This document shows positions 50,805 through 59,815 of a stretch of 64,000 bases of DNA, in pieces. Every line of letters begins with the position of its first letter. Positions within the stretch are counted from its first letter, which is position 1. The notes beneath the pieces are model-generated. The model was not told where the DNA came from. It worked only from the letters and a program-made list of their open reading frames with translations, and ran no database searches. The translations under genes were made by a program, and so were the position numbers. The DNA comes from Burkholderiales bacterium (lineage in GTDB: Bacteria > Pseudomonadota > Gammaproteobacteria > Burkholderiales > Nitrosomonadaceae), in contig JACKLU010000005.1 in assembly GCA_024235735.1 (NCBI GenBank), forward strand, positions 62,001-126,000, in the 5' to 3' direction.

Positions 50805-53800
50805 TCAACTCTCTACTGTGGATTTGAATTGCACTGCGTTATTGAAGGCGAGATCAAGCGTCATCATGATCGGATAACGTGTCACTGACGAAATGACGGC
50901 GGGCAGAAAGCGTGCGTATTCCGTTTCATTCCAGTGCGCGGGTTCGATTGCGCGTTTGCGCGCCATATCCAGTGTTTCATGCAACGAATCGACGAGATCC
51001 TGCCACTGCCACTGTCCGGTGAAATTTGCCGGTAGGGCCAGCAGCAATGTCTGCGCAGCTTCGCAATTGGGCCGGTCATAGTGGAACGTGAGTCCCGTGG
51101 TTTGCTGAGCGGAAGGAATCACTTCGATCCATTCGTCGAGCAATAATCCGCAGATGGCCGCAGTCTGATCAAACGCGTCGACGTAATGCGCGGTATACAG
51201 CAATTTATCTTCTTCAATCACGAAAGGCTCCGCTGTGCCGGGCTGGTTGGCGGGATATTCCAGCGCCAGCCAGTGATCATCCGTGCGGAAAGGAAATTGC
51301 AGCGGGGTCAGGTTCAAACTGACATTGTTCAGTGCTTCGCCAAACTGCGTAATGCTTTCCCAGCGCTGCAATTTTTCCCGTACACGGGCGACGCCGTATA
51401 GCCAGTTGTCTTCCGGAAAATCCACGCCGAGGTCATTTTTCTGATAACCCAGTAGCTGCGCACGGTTGTCATAACTTTGTTGCCATTCGCTGCCATGCGC
51501 CGGCGTCAGATTGAATTCGGGCAGTATGACAAAATCGTCATGTGTCAACTGCCGGATGGCCTGGGTCAATTCGTCGATACGCTGCGCTGCGTTAGCCGAG
51601 GCATCACCGGTGATCAGACTGTCTGCCGTGGTCAGGCGTTTGTCGATGTCCGTTGCCAGTCCCTGCACTTTGGTCAGCAACGTCTGCGCAAAGCTGACAA
51701 TGGCTTTTTGATTGTCGGCGAGATCCAGCGTTTGCGTATCATGCAACGCGATATCGCTTGCCTTGGCGCCTAACGCCGAGTGAAAAGCGCCGACCTGGCT
51801 GGCGGCCGCCAGCAGGCTTTCGAGATCCGACAGGGTGTTCTGAAAATTGGATTTATGCGTGGTGTTCAGCGTTGTCAGCAAATCATTGGGATCGTTCGAT
51901 GCCGGAATTGGAATCGATTCGGTGACAATCAGCAGCGCCGCCTCCATGAGATACTGCATTTTGCTTTCGACCGGCGTGGCCGGATCCAGCGCGCCAAAAT
52001 CGGTGATGCGCTGCTCGAATGCTGCGAGCGCCGCCTGCCAGCGTGTGATGATGTTCTGTAATTTTTCCTGCACTGCGCGGAACTGTGTTCGCCGCCAGTC
52101 ATGGACAAAACCGCTTGCTGCGCCGGTCAGTCCGAACGGACTGACGCCCTGCGCAATCGCCAGATAGTCATTGATCATTTCGTCAAGATGGCTGACTGAA
52201 TTGCTTTCCGCAACAGCCGGGTCGGGATCGTTCAACCAGGTATCCATCCGGGTTTTCAGCGCATTCAGTGCGGTTTGTTGCGGCAGCAGCAAATCGCGCA
52301 CTGCGGTGATTTTCTCCACGCGTATCGAGGCAACGCTGTCTTCCTGCTGCGAGGCTTCGTTCGGCAGTTTGACATCGGTGATTTTCAGCGGGCGCGATTG
52401 GGTGACCAACGCTTTCAGATCGTGCAGCATCGGCATCATTTCAAAGAATGAATATTTTCCGCTCTGCTTGCCGCGGTAATGTATCGTGACATCGCTGTCG
52501 ATCCGGACGCCGGAAATCGTGTAGACATGCGCCACGATGCGGTCGTCCAGTGCGGTCATCTGCTGTTGATCGCTGGACAGCATGTACAGCAGGTCGATGG
52601 CGAGCAAGCCCAGGTCCTGCGCGGTAACCGTCTGCTGTTCCTGTTGTGCGTTGCCTTGATGGTAATAGTCGACGGTACAGAAAATGTCATTCATCGCCGG
52701 AAGCAGCAGCGTCAGCCAATGGTTAATGGCCGGTTCCGCTTTGGCGCGCGGGGTGGAATGGGCGGCGTCGCCCGGATTCAAACCCGCGCGCAAATGCAGG
52801 CCGACGCGATGCGTTAGCGTAATCCCGCTTCGCGGCGTCTGCACCACTTCCGGAATGGGCGGGAAATGCCCCTTGCTGAAAGCATCCAGCGTCCCTGCCG
52901 CGCGTGCGTAGTTGCCCTGCACCACCTGGTGCACACCTTCCGCCATGGCGAGATCGGCAACGGCGTCGTTGATGTTCATGATGCGCTCGACTTCACGGTT
53001 AATCGCGTCGCGTTTGTCCTGCTCGGCAATGGCGGGCAGCGCCGCGATACCAAACGGATAGTTCCGGTTTGCGCCGGTCTGCGCCTGCACATGCTCAATC
53101 AGCGCCAGACCATCGACGACGTTGCGTGCTTCAATGGCGCTGATCGGTTCGTCGCTCGAACTTCTGGTCGTCGACAGCCGGTCACCGGCCAGCGGAAACT
53201 GTTTGCGCAGATCGAAAATGATGCTGTCGAGGAATAGATCACCGGCATCGTGCAAACCGCGTTCCAGATAATAACCCAGCAGCGCCGAGAGGCTCTGGCC
53301 ATTGCGCATGCCTTCAATAACATTCATGGCAAGCCGCACCCGCTCCGAAGTGAGGTTGATGGACAAACTGTCGGGATTGCCCGGCGTCGCGTTGGCCAGA
53401 TAGCCGTTGCGTAGCACGGCGGCCGTGACAGCGTGATTCAGTGATGGTGCGTGGATATAGCCGAAATTTTTATTATCCGCGACCAGTGGCGCCTGACCGG
53501 GTTTGTTGAAAATTTTATCGAGTGCTTCAGTCAGCCGAACCGGCGTCAGCGTTTTGTTTTCCGGCCGGACATCCTCCAGCCAGGCAAAAGCGCCCAGATA
53601 GCATCCATGCTGTTCAGCAGCGTCAGGACTGCTGCTCTCATTTGGCGCGGCGCCGGGAAGCGACTCGGCCTGTCCGGCGATTTGCTGCATGATGTCCAGT
53701 TGCACGTTCAGTAATCCCAGCCACCAGGCATCCAGGCGATAGCTGCAGCAATCGATGTGTTCGGCGAACAGCCGTTCCAGGCGCGCGGTTGGCGTTTGCT

Positions 53801-56450
53801 GCAAACGTTCCAGTGCGCTGATTTGCGTATTCAGGTAGGGATTGCGCAACGTGAGTATCTGCGGAATGAAGTCGCCGATTTGCAGTTGCGCCTGATGGGT
53901 GATCGCCGGTTCCGCTTTGTACAGGTATTGCCAGGGACTGCCCGTATCGTCTTCAGCCTCCTGAATGTGCATAAACTTCGGCTGGCGTTTCGCCAGCGCG
54001 TATTCCTGCTGGTTCAGCACGTTGGCTTCCAGGTGCAGACGCAAGCTGGTATCGAGGTACGACAGATCAATGGCGTGGTGCAGCATCAGATAAAGTAACG
54101 CCGTGGGTGGCCGCTCATCGATGAAACCCTGTTGCAGCCGCAAGGTGTTATGCGACTGACGCGCCGCGGTGGCAAGCCATTCAAGATAATTCGAGCCGTC
54201 GGTGTGATAGGGCCGGACTGGATTGAATTCCGACAACGCTTGATCGTCGATCAATGGGCCCTTCAGCAGGTTGGCGGCCAGCGTGAAGAATTTGTTCAGA
54301 ATGTCGGGAATTTTGTTGTCTTCCTGCGCCGAGTAACCCAGCTGCGTCAGCAAATTGAGGCCGCTCTGGGTGTAGGTCATCGATACGATTGCGGCAAAAA
54401 TCGCGCCGTTGATGCCGGAAGTTTTATAGCGGTTATACAGTTGCTCGGCACTTTCCGCATAACGCTGGTAGAACTCGACCGATGCGGGATGCAGTCCGAC
54501 AATATCCAGCAGCGCCTGCTGCGGATCGGTTTGCGGTTTGCCCACATAGGCAACGTTTGGCAGTAAGGCAGTCCAGCGTTCGTCGACTTTTTTGATCAGC
54601 TCGTACAGCCGTGACAGAAACAGAAAAGAGCCGGAAATCTGCTGTTCCAGCCGGTCGTCGCTGAAAATCTTGCGATTGATCCATGCCATCCGTGAAAATG
54701 GCGTGACCGGAAGAATGCCGTAGGGCTGTTTGCCGATCCGGATCGCTGGCAGCGTTCCGCGGCCAAGTACATAACGGTTGAAATAATTACGCGTGCTGAG
54801 GATGGTGTCGTCGCTGAACACCGGTTCCATCATCTGATCCATGAAATAACCCAGTGTCGCCGGCCACAGCGCTTCGTTCATGGCTCTGGCTTCCAGTTGA
54901 TCGTTGGCGTAATAGTGCGGCGATAATTTCAGGGTGGCCGGATCTATGCCCAGACTACCGGCCAGCCAGCGGCCATCTTTTCTGTCGCGCCACTCGCCGG
55001 GGTCGTCATCGCTGCCATCGGTAGCATACTGGTTAAAATAATGTTCGTAGCTGGCGTCTGCATCGCTGAACCAGGTATAGCCGCTGTCCAGGTCTTCGAC
55101 GTTATTGGTCGGCGCACCTTGCGGCAACAGGCCGAAGCCTTTGCGGCTGCGTTGATGGTGCTGTATCAATTGCTCCAGTTGCGCGCGGCTTGTGGCGATA
55201 TCCGCGCTGAGCCGCACGCCCAGCACAAATAGCCGGTCGAAACCGCGCCGCGCCTGAATGTCGTCGAGATTGATCCTGAAGCCCATGCCCCGGGCATCGG
55301 CTTCGTCAAAATCGGTGGCCCATTTCATTTCGTCGGGAACGATCAGTTCGTCATCTTCCAGTCGTAATTGCTGATCTTCCGGCGCATTGGGATTCGGGCC
55401 GGCAATGAGCTCCGAAGGCACCGGGCGGCCGATATGGAATAACGTCTGCGCTTTGCCATTGAAACCCATTACCACGAACCGCTCCGGCAGAAGCGCAACG
55501 CGTGCGGGATTGCTCCATGCCTGTAATTGCGTGTCGGCGTTTGCAATCACCGGCAGTTCCAGAAATTCCACGCGTACCTGGGTAATGGTTTCGGGTTGCG
55601 CGGGTTTGACGGTGAGATTCTGCGGCTGATACGCAGCGATAATTTCCTGTGCCCGTGCTTCGCCGAGCGCATTCTCCAGGGCGGTGTACGCCGCATCCAG
55701 CGCCGTGGCGTCGTTATTGGCGCTGAATACCGCCTGCCAGTATTGCTGCACCGGAGGTTTTTCGGCGGCGGGCAGTGTTTGCTCGGAGGCGATAACCAGA
55801 ATGTGTTCGCCGCTTGCCTTGACCGGTTCGTCGCCCGGATTCAGCGGCAGAAATAGTTGACTGAGCCAATACGCCCGTCCCGCGCCGTGGCTTTTGACCA
55901 GCGATTGCCATGCCGCGCGTTTTTCGGCGTCAATGCCGCCGGCTTTCCAGATGTTGGTCCAGTAAATCCGGGCATTACTCGCTTCTGTTTCCGACGGCAG
56001 CGCTTCAAAGGTGTCGATATTGATGTCGTCCGGATACACGCGCACCCATAACTGATTCCGATCGCCATTGTCCCCGTCGCCGGCAACAGTCTTGAAGCGT
56101 GTTTCGATCCGCAGCGGAAATAACAGAATCGGGTGGCTATCGTTCAGTTGGCTGATATTGCGGGTTGGGTCAGAAAAAGCCTCGAACAGCAATTCCTGAT
56201 CGATCAGAATCTGCCGGTTCTGCTGGAATTCGGCTTGTCGTTTGGCGGTGTCGGCGCGCAGCGCTTCCTGTTCACGCAACAGCGTCTGCAACTGTTGCCG
56301 GGCTTCATCATCGGAACGGCGGTGCAACGATGCGATACGACGCTCGGTCTTTTGCAGCTTTTCGCTGGTCGTCAGCCAGCTCTGCCGGCTTTGCTGATGC
56401 AGCTGGCGCGCCCGTTCGACCTGTTCCTGCGCTTCTTTAAAGTTTGTCAT
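50805..56450 (-). CDS. Uncharacterised 1881-residue protein
   Basis: The largest product of the operon. Residues 1-85 form a charged coiled coil (EQVERARQLHQQSRQSW...LQKTERRIASL). A strand-rich block follows (ILLFPLRIETRF, LWVRVYPDDINIDTFE, RIYWTNIWKAGG). In the middle is YFMDQMMEPVFSDDT and the striking RIGKQPYGILPVTPFSRM. The rest is mainly helical, with LGYYLERGLHDAGDLFLDSI. No enzyme motif, signal peptide or transmembrane segment is visible. The ATG at 56450 was chosen because the coiled coil begins there; upstream codons overlap the preceding gene. A 12-codon ORF overlaps its start. Confidence 0.72.
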   Translation of the reverse strand: MTNFKEAQEQVERARQLHQQSRQSWLTTSEKLQKTERRIASLHRRSDDEARQQLQTLLREQEALRADTAKRQAEFQQNRQILIDQELLFEAFSDPTRNISQLNDSHPILLFPLRIETRFKTVAGDGDNGDRNQLWVRVYPDDINIDTFEALPSETEASNARIYWTNIWKAGGIDAEKRAAWQSLVKSHGAGRAYWLSQLFLPLNPGDEPVKASGEHILVIASEQTLPAAEKPPVQQYWQAVFSANNDATALDAAYTALENALGEARAQEIIAAYQPQNLTVKPAQPETITQVRVEFLELPVIANADTQLQAWSNPARVALLPERFVVMGFNGKAQTLFHIGRPVPSELIAGPNPNAPEDQQLRLEDDELIVPDEMKWATDFDEADARGMGFRINLDDIQARRGFDRLFVLGVRLSADIATSRAQLEQLIQHHQRSRKGFGLLPQGAPTNNVEDLDSGYTWFSDADASYEHYFNQYATDGSDDDPGEWRDRKDGRWLAGSLGIDPATLKLSPHYYANDQLEARAMNEALWPATLGYFMDQMMEPVFSDDTILSTRNYFNRYVLGRGTLPAIRIGKQPYGILPVTPFSRMAWINRKIFSDDRLEQQISGSFLFLSRLYELIKKVDERWTALLPNVAYVGKPQTDPQQALLDIVGLHPASVEFYQRYAESAEQLYNRYKTSGINGAIFAAIVSMTYTQSGLNLLTQLGYSAQEDNKIPDILNKFFTLAANLLKGPLIDDQALSEFNPVRPYHTDGSNYLEWLATAARQSHNTLRLQQGFIDERPPTALLYLMLHHAIDLSYLDTSLRLHLEANVLNQQEYALAKRQPKFMHIQEAEDDTGSPWQYLYKAEPAITHQAQLQIGDFIPQILTLRNPYLNTQISALERLQQTPTARLERLFAEHIDCCSYRLDAWWLGLLNVQLDIMQQIAGQAESLPGAAPNESSSPDAAEQHGCYLGAFAWLEDVRPENKTLTPVRLTEALDKIFNKPGQAPLVADNKNFGYIHAPSLNHAVTAAVLRNGYLANATPGNPDSLSINLTSERVRLAMNVIEGMRNGQSLSALLGYYLERGLHDAGDLFLDSIIFDLRKQFPLAGDRLSTTRSSSDEPISAIEARNVVDGLALIEHVQAQTGANRNYPFGIAALPAIAEQDKRDAINREVERIMNINDAVADLAMAEGVHQVVQGNYARAAGTLDAFSKGHFPPIPEVVQTPRSGITLTHRVGLHLRAGLNPGDAAHSTPRAKAEPAINHWLTLLLPAMNDIFCTVDYYHQGNAQQEQQTVTAQDLGLLAIDLLYMLSSDQQQMTALDDRIVAHVYTISGVRIDSDVTIHYRGKQSGKYSFFEMMPMLHDLKALVTQSRPLKITDVKLPNEASQQEDSVASIRVEKITAVRDLLLPQQTALNALKTRMDTWLNDPDPAVAESNSVSHLDEMINDYLAIAQGVSPFGLTGAASGFVHDWRRTQFRAVQEKLQNIITRWQAALAAFEQRITDFGALDPATPVESKMQYLMEAALLIVTESIPIPASNDPNDLLTTLNTTHKSNFQNTLSDLESLLAAASQVGAFHSALGAKASDIALHDTQTLDLADNQKAIVSFAQTLLTKVQGLATDIDKRLTTADSLITGDASANAAQRIDELTQAIRQLTHDDFVILPEFNLTPAHGSEWQQSYDNRAQLLGYQKNDLGVDFPEDNWLYGVARVREKLQRWESITQFGEALNNVSLNLTPLQFPFRTDDHWLALEYPANQPGTAEPFVIEEDKLLYTAHYVDAFDQTAAICGLLLDEWIEVIPSAQQTTGLTFHYDRPNCEAAQTLLLALPANFTGQWQWQDLVDSLHETLDMARKRAIEPAHWNETEYARFLPAVISSVTRYPIMMTLDLAFNNAVQFKSTVES

Positions 56451-56485
56451 AAGCCATTTTCTGTCAGTTGAAATTCGACTTTCAT
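56447..56485 (-). CDS. 12-codon bridging ORF between two giant genes
   Basis: In the 50-bp gap between the 1104- and 1881-residue genes, ATG 56485 reads MKVEFQLTENGL then TGA, and that TGA overlaps the ATG of the next gene (ATGA). The large gene has no good ribosome site of its own, so ribosomes may pass from this ORF by reinitiation. Evidence is only the reading frame and the overlap. Confidence 0.4.
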   Translation of the reverse strand: MKVEFQLTENGL

Positions 56486-56500
56486 GGTTGTTCTGCTCAA

Positions 56501-59500
56501 TCAATCGGGCGGCAGCATCTCGGCAGCGTGCACACCGACGAGTACCGGCGCCTGGAACAGGATATAAGCCAGCTCCGCGGAATTGATGGTTTGCGTCCAG
56601 CTCAGCAAGTGATCTTCTTTCCATTGCACCGCTTTTTCCTGCGCGGTGCCGCCCGGTTCTGTGCTTGGCAGGCTGCGCGCGGGCGCATTGGCGATATCGA
56701 TAAAATCCCCGTCGGCCACGCCGGGCACGACATCCGCCCAGGCTAAATCGTTCCAGATCTGGATCGGGCCTTCGCGGTCGATATCCAGGCCAAAGCGCGG
56801 TTCGCCAGGGCGTTCCTTGATGACGAAGAACCAGCCGGGCTCATCGTCGACCTCGGGATTGCCGCGGGCTTCCTCTTCGGTTAAATCGAAGCCGAAAAAG
56901 TAAATATCCGGCTTGACCTGCGCTTCGTAGAGCGGTGTTTTGATCGGCACGCTGTCATCGAACACCCGTTCGGTTTTTTTGTTGGGTGCCGGATTGGTGT
57001 CGCTGAGCGGCTGCCATTTGGCTTTTTGCGCGTAGATGACCGCATTCGGATATTTCTTCAGCAATTCGCCGCGAATCACCAATACCAGTTCTTCCTCATT
57101 TTCCAGACCCTGTTCGCGATGATCGTGCTCGCCCAGCCTGGAAAATCTGGACCAGCGATGAATCGGCGGAATGTCTTTCAGTTCCTCGCGGCGCTGTTCG
57201 CTGTCTTCGGTCGGGCTCAGAAAACCGCTGACATCCCAGAATTGCCGGAAATAGGAGCCGCGCTGATCGGTCGGATATTCCCGCCAGAGCAACTCGCGCG
57301 CGAATTCATGATTGAGGCCGACCATGTACGATTCGATGAACGGCTGGTTGGTTTTCAGCAGCGTGATGGTGTTTTGCCCGATGAAGTTCAGATTGGGGAC
57401 GAACAGTTCGGTCGATTTATCGATCAGCGGCTTGTACATCGGAATATCGAATTCCGGATACGCCATGGCCTCGACAAATTTCTCTCCGATCAGATTCAGG
57501 ATGTGCGCTGGCAGCAGGATTTTGTCCAGTGTCCATTTCGGAATGGTGACAGCGGGATTCAGCCTGACCAGGGTGTCCGTTGCCAGTTGCGCGACGTTTA
57601 CCGGAATGACTGGCGGAATGACACCGACTTGCAGACCATTCTGCAGCAGCGTGTAGGAATCCTTCAGCGCTGTTTTAAAGCGGCTCGACTGTGCATTGTC
57701 GGTTGCGCCGGGGGTCGCGGGCTGCGGTGGGTTGGCCGGATCCAGTGTCAATACGTTAAGCTCAGGCGTTAACACAAAATCACTGCTCGGCGGCATGGCA
57801 TCCACCGCAGCCGGTGTTTGTCCGTTTTCGGAAACCGAATCGGCTTGATCGCTGAGCGTGATTAAACGGCGGGCGGTGCGATAGAGCCACAGCAATCCCG
57901 CGCCAGCCAGCGCCGCGGCGGCCCATGCGCCGGCGCCAGCGCCGCTGATTGCAAGTACGATCACCAGTAAAAAAATGAGCACGAGGAATAGATAAGGAAT
58001 GAAAGGATAGCGTTTGAGCAAATCCAGCAGCCAGGACGGCACATCCCTGGGTTGCACATCCTGGGAAAGACTATCCAGCGAAGGTAGTGTGGCGGGGATC
58101 ACATGCGGCGGCGCGGCGGTAACGACGCCGTCGTTCACCCGCGTGATCAGGTTGTTGGCGTGAATGTGTTCGTCAAAGGAAGAAAGCTTTTGCAGGCGGC
58201 CGTTCGGGCGCAGCATGCGCCGCAGCGGCGCGGATGAAAGCGCTGGCGTGACCGGGCTTTGTTTGATCCGGTGAAAAACCGTTATGCCCTGGCTGATCAC
58301 ACGTTTTTGCACCGGCGCCGTCATGAACAGGATTTTGTCGTGACTGATTTGCTGCAAAGGCAGCACCTGCTTCTGATACCAGCTGACGGCGGCCATTCTG
58401 GCCAGTTGCGCTAGACGGATCTGGCGGTTGGCTTCGAGCACTTCACCGACCTGGTCCCATGCCGCGTCCATGTATTCTTCCTGGTTGGCGATGATGACGT
58501 CGGTACCGAATCCCGCGGCGCTGCGCCAGCGCGGATCAAGGTTGAGTTCGTGCAGCCAATTGGCATTGTTTGGCGCATTGCTGCCATCCGCTTCTTTCAG
58601 AACGCGATTTCTGAGCGCATGCCAGCGGCCGTAAATCGGCGGTGTGATCAGCGGATCGGGGTCAGCCTGGATTTCGGCAGGCAGGTCGGGATGCTGATTG
58701 GCTGTCTCTGCGGCCAGGCGGGCGTAATCATCGGCAAGATTGAGGAATGCCGCCAGTTCCTGCTGGAAGACATGCGGATACGGCTGATCCCAGTTTTCCC
58801 ATTTGGCGATTTCCTGTTCCGCTTCCTGACTCAGCGGCGCGAGCAACGCGCCACCCAGTTTCAGCACGCCTTCCAGTTCGGGATTCTGAATGCCACTGAT
58901 ATTGGAACCGGGGTTCTGCACGTCGATATCGCGGCGGCCAACGCGGCTGTCCGCCGGTTTGGGTTCCAGCAGACGTACCAGATATTCGAAATCGCCCTGC
59001 GAGCCGGTGCGGAAGAACCAGCGATAATAAACCGGAAATTGCGCCGGTGCCGGACGGTTCTCGCCCCATGCCGAGAATGTGGCGTGCGGCGCATCGTCGG
59101 GATTCATGCCCAGACCCGCCAGACGGCCGGTTTCAAAGGTCGGGATCAGAAAGGCGTGGTAGCGTTCGTTGGGCGCCAGTTTACGGGGGCACACGATGCG
59201 TGAATAAGCTTCATCGGCATTCTGCGCGAGCAGATTCTGAAACTGTGACAGCACGTTGTTGATGTCCGGTGCTTGCGGCGCATCCTGATTGCCGGCGATA
59301 TTTTTATTCACATGCACATGCGCCCAGGCCCATAATTCCTCAGCCTTGGGAAACACCGAATCCAGCGGGTTGGCTTTGATTTCAATAAAAGGTAACGGCT
59401 TGCCGGAAATATTGCCGCCGTCGGAGAATTCCGCTTCGGTCAATACGATCAGCGTCATCCACGGGCGCAGGCGCGATCCCGAAGGTGCAGCGGGCGTGTA

Positions 59501-59815
59501 GCGCCACGGGAAATCCTCATCGTAGAATTCGATGTGGCACAGATAGTTCGGCTCAAAATTGGTGATCCAGTTCAGCGGTTCGGTCTTGATCACCGCGCGC
59601 GACTCGATGCCGATGATATCGCCTGGTCCATAGAGCGCGACATTTTTTGCGACAGCGGCGGAAACATCACCGCTTTCACCGCTGCTGCCCTTGATCGTTA
59701 AATTTACCGCGACGCTGGCGCGCGTCTTGACCGAAGCGTCCAGATCCGCCGACTGGATATTGTTAGCGATACCCTGACGCAGCCACGGCAGGAAGGTGTA
59801 GGTTCCAATAGCCAT
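56501..59815 (-). CDS. Uncharacterised 1104-residue protein with central membrane hairpin
   Basis: No named domain is recognised. The N-terminal 590 residues are soluble and mixed (YTFLPWLRQGIANNI, SRAVIKTEPLNWITNFEPNYL). A hydrophobic pair, YPFIPYLFLVLIFLLVIVL and AWAAAALAGAGLLWLY, spans about 604-650 and could cross a membrane twice. The C-terminal half begins with ARRLITLSDQAD and contains FVPNLNFIGQNTITLLKTNQPF and ELLWREYPTDQRGSYFRQFWD. Only two cysteines are present. Its ATG overlaps the stop of the DUF6603-like gene as TAATG. The hairpin may anchor the operon's proteins to a membrane. Confidence 0.72.
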   Translation of the reverse strand: MAIGTYTFLPWLRQGIANNIQSADLDASVKTRASVAVNLTIKGSSGESGDVSAAVAKNVALYGPGDIIGIESRAVIKTEPLNWITNFEPNYLCHIEFYDEDFPWRYTPAAPSGSRLRPWMTLIVLTEAEFSDGGNISGKPLPFIEIKANPLDSVFPKAEELWAWAHVHVNKNIAGNQDAPQAPDINNVLSQFQNLLAQNADEAYSRIVCPRKLAPNERYHAFLIPTFETGRLAGLGMNPDDAPHATFSAWGENRPAPAQFPVYYRWFFRTGSQGDFEYLVRLLEPKPADSRVGRRDIDVQNPGSNISGIQNPELEGVLKLGGALLAPLSQEAEQEIAKWENWDQPYPHVFQQELAAFLNLADDYARLAAETANQHPDLPAEIQADPDPLITPPIYGRWHALRNRVLKEADGSNAPNNANWLHELNLDPRWRSAAGFGTDVIIANQEEYMDAAWDQVGEVLEANRQIRLAQLARMAAVSWYQKQVLPLQQISHDKILFMTAPVQKRVISQGITVFHRIKQSPVTPALSSAPLRRMLRPNGRLQKLSSFDEHIHANNLITRVNDGVVTAAPPHVIPATLPSLDSLSQDVQPRDVPSWLLDLLKRYPFIPYLFLVLIFLLVIVLAISGAGAGAWAAAALAGAGLLWLYRTARRLITLSDQADSVSENGQTPAAVDAMPPSSDFVLTPELNVLTLDPANPPQPATPGATDNAQSSRFKTALKDSYTLLQNGLQVGVIPPVIPVNVAQLATDTLVRLNPAVTIPKWTLDKILLPAHILNLIGEKFVEAMAYPEFDIPMYKPLIDKSTELFVPNLNFIGQNTITLLKTNQPFIESYMVGLNHEFARELLWREYPTDQRGSYFRQFWDVSGFLSPTEDSEQRREELKDIPPIHRWSRFSRLGEHDHREQGLENEEELVLVIRGELLKKYPNAVIYAQKAKWQPLSDTNPAPNKKTERVFDDSVPIKTPLYEAQVKPDIYFFGFDLTEEEARGNPEVDDEPGWFFVIKERPGEPRFGLDIDREGPIQIWNDLAWADVVPGVADGDFIDIANAPARSLPSTEPGGTAQEKAVQWKEDHLLSWTQTINSAELAYILFQAPVLVGVHAAEMLPPD

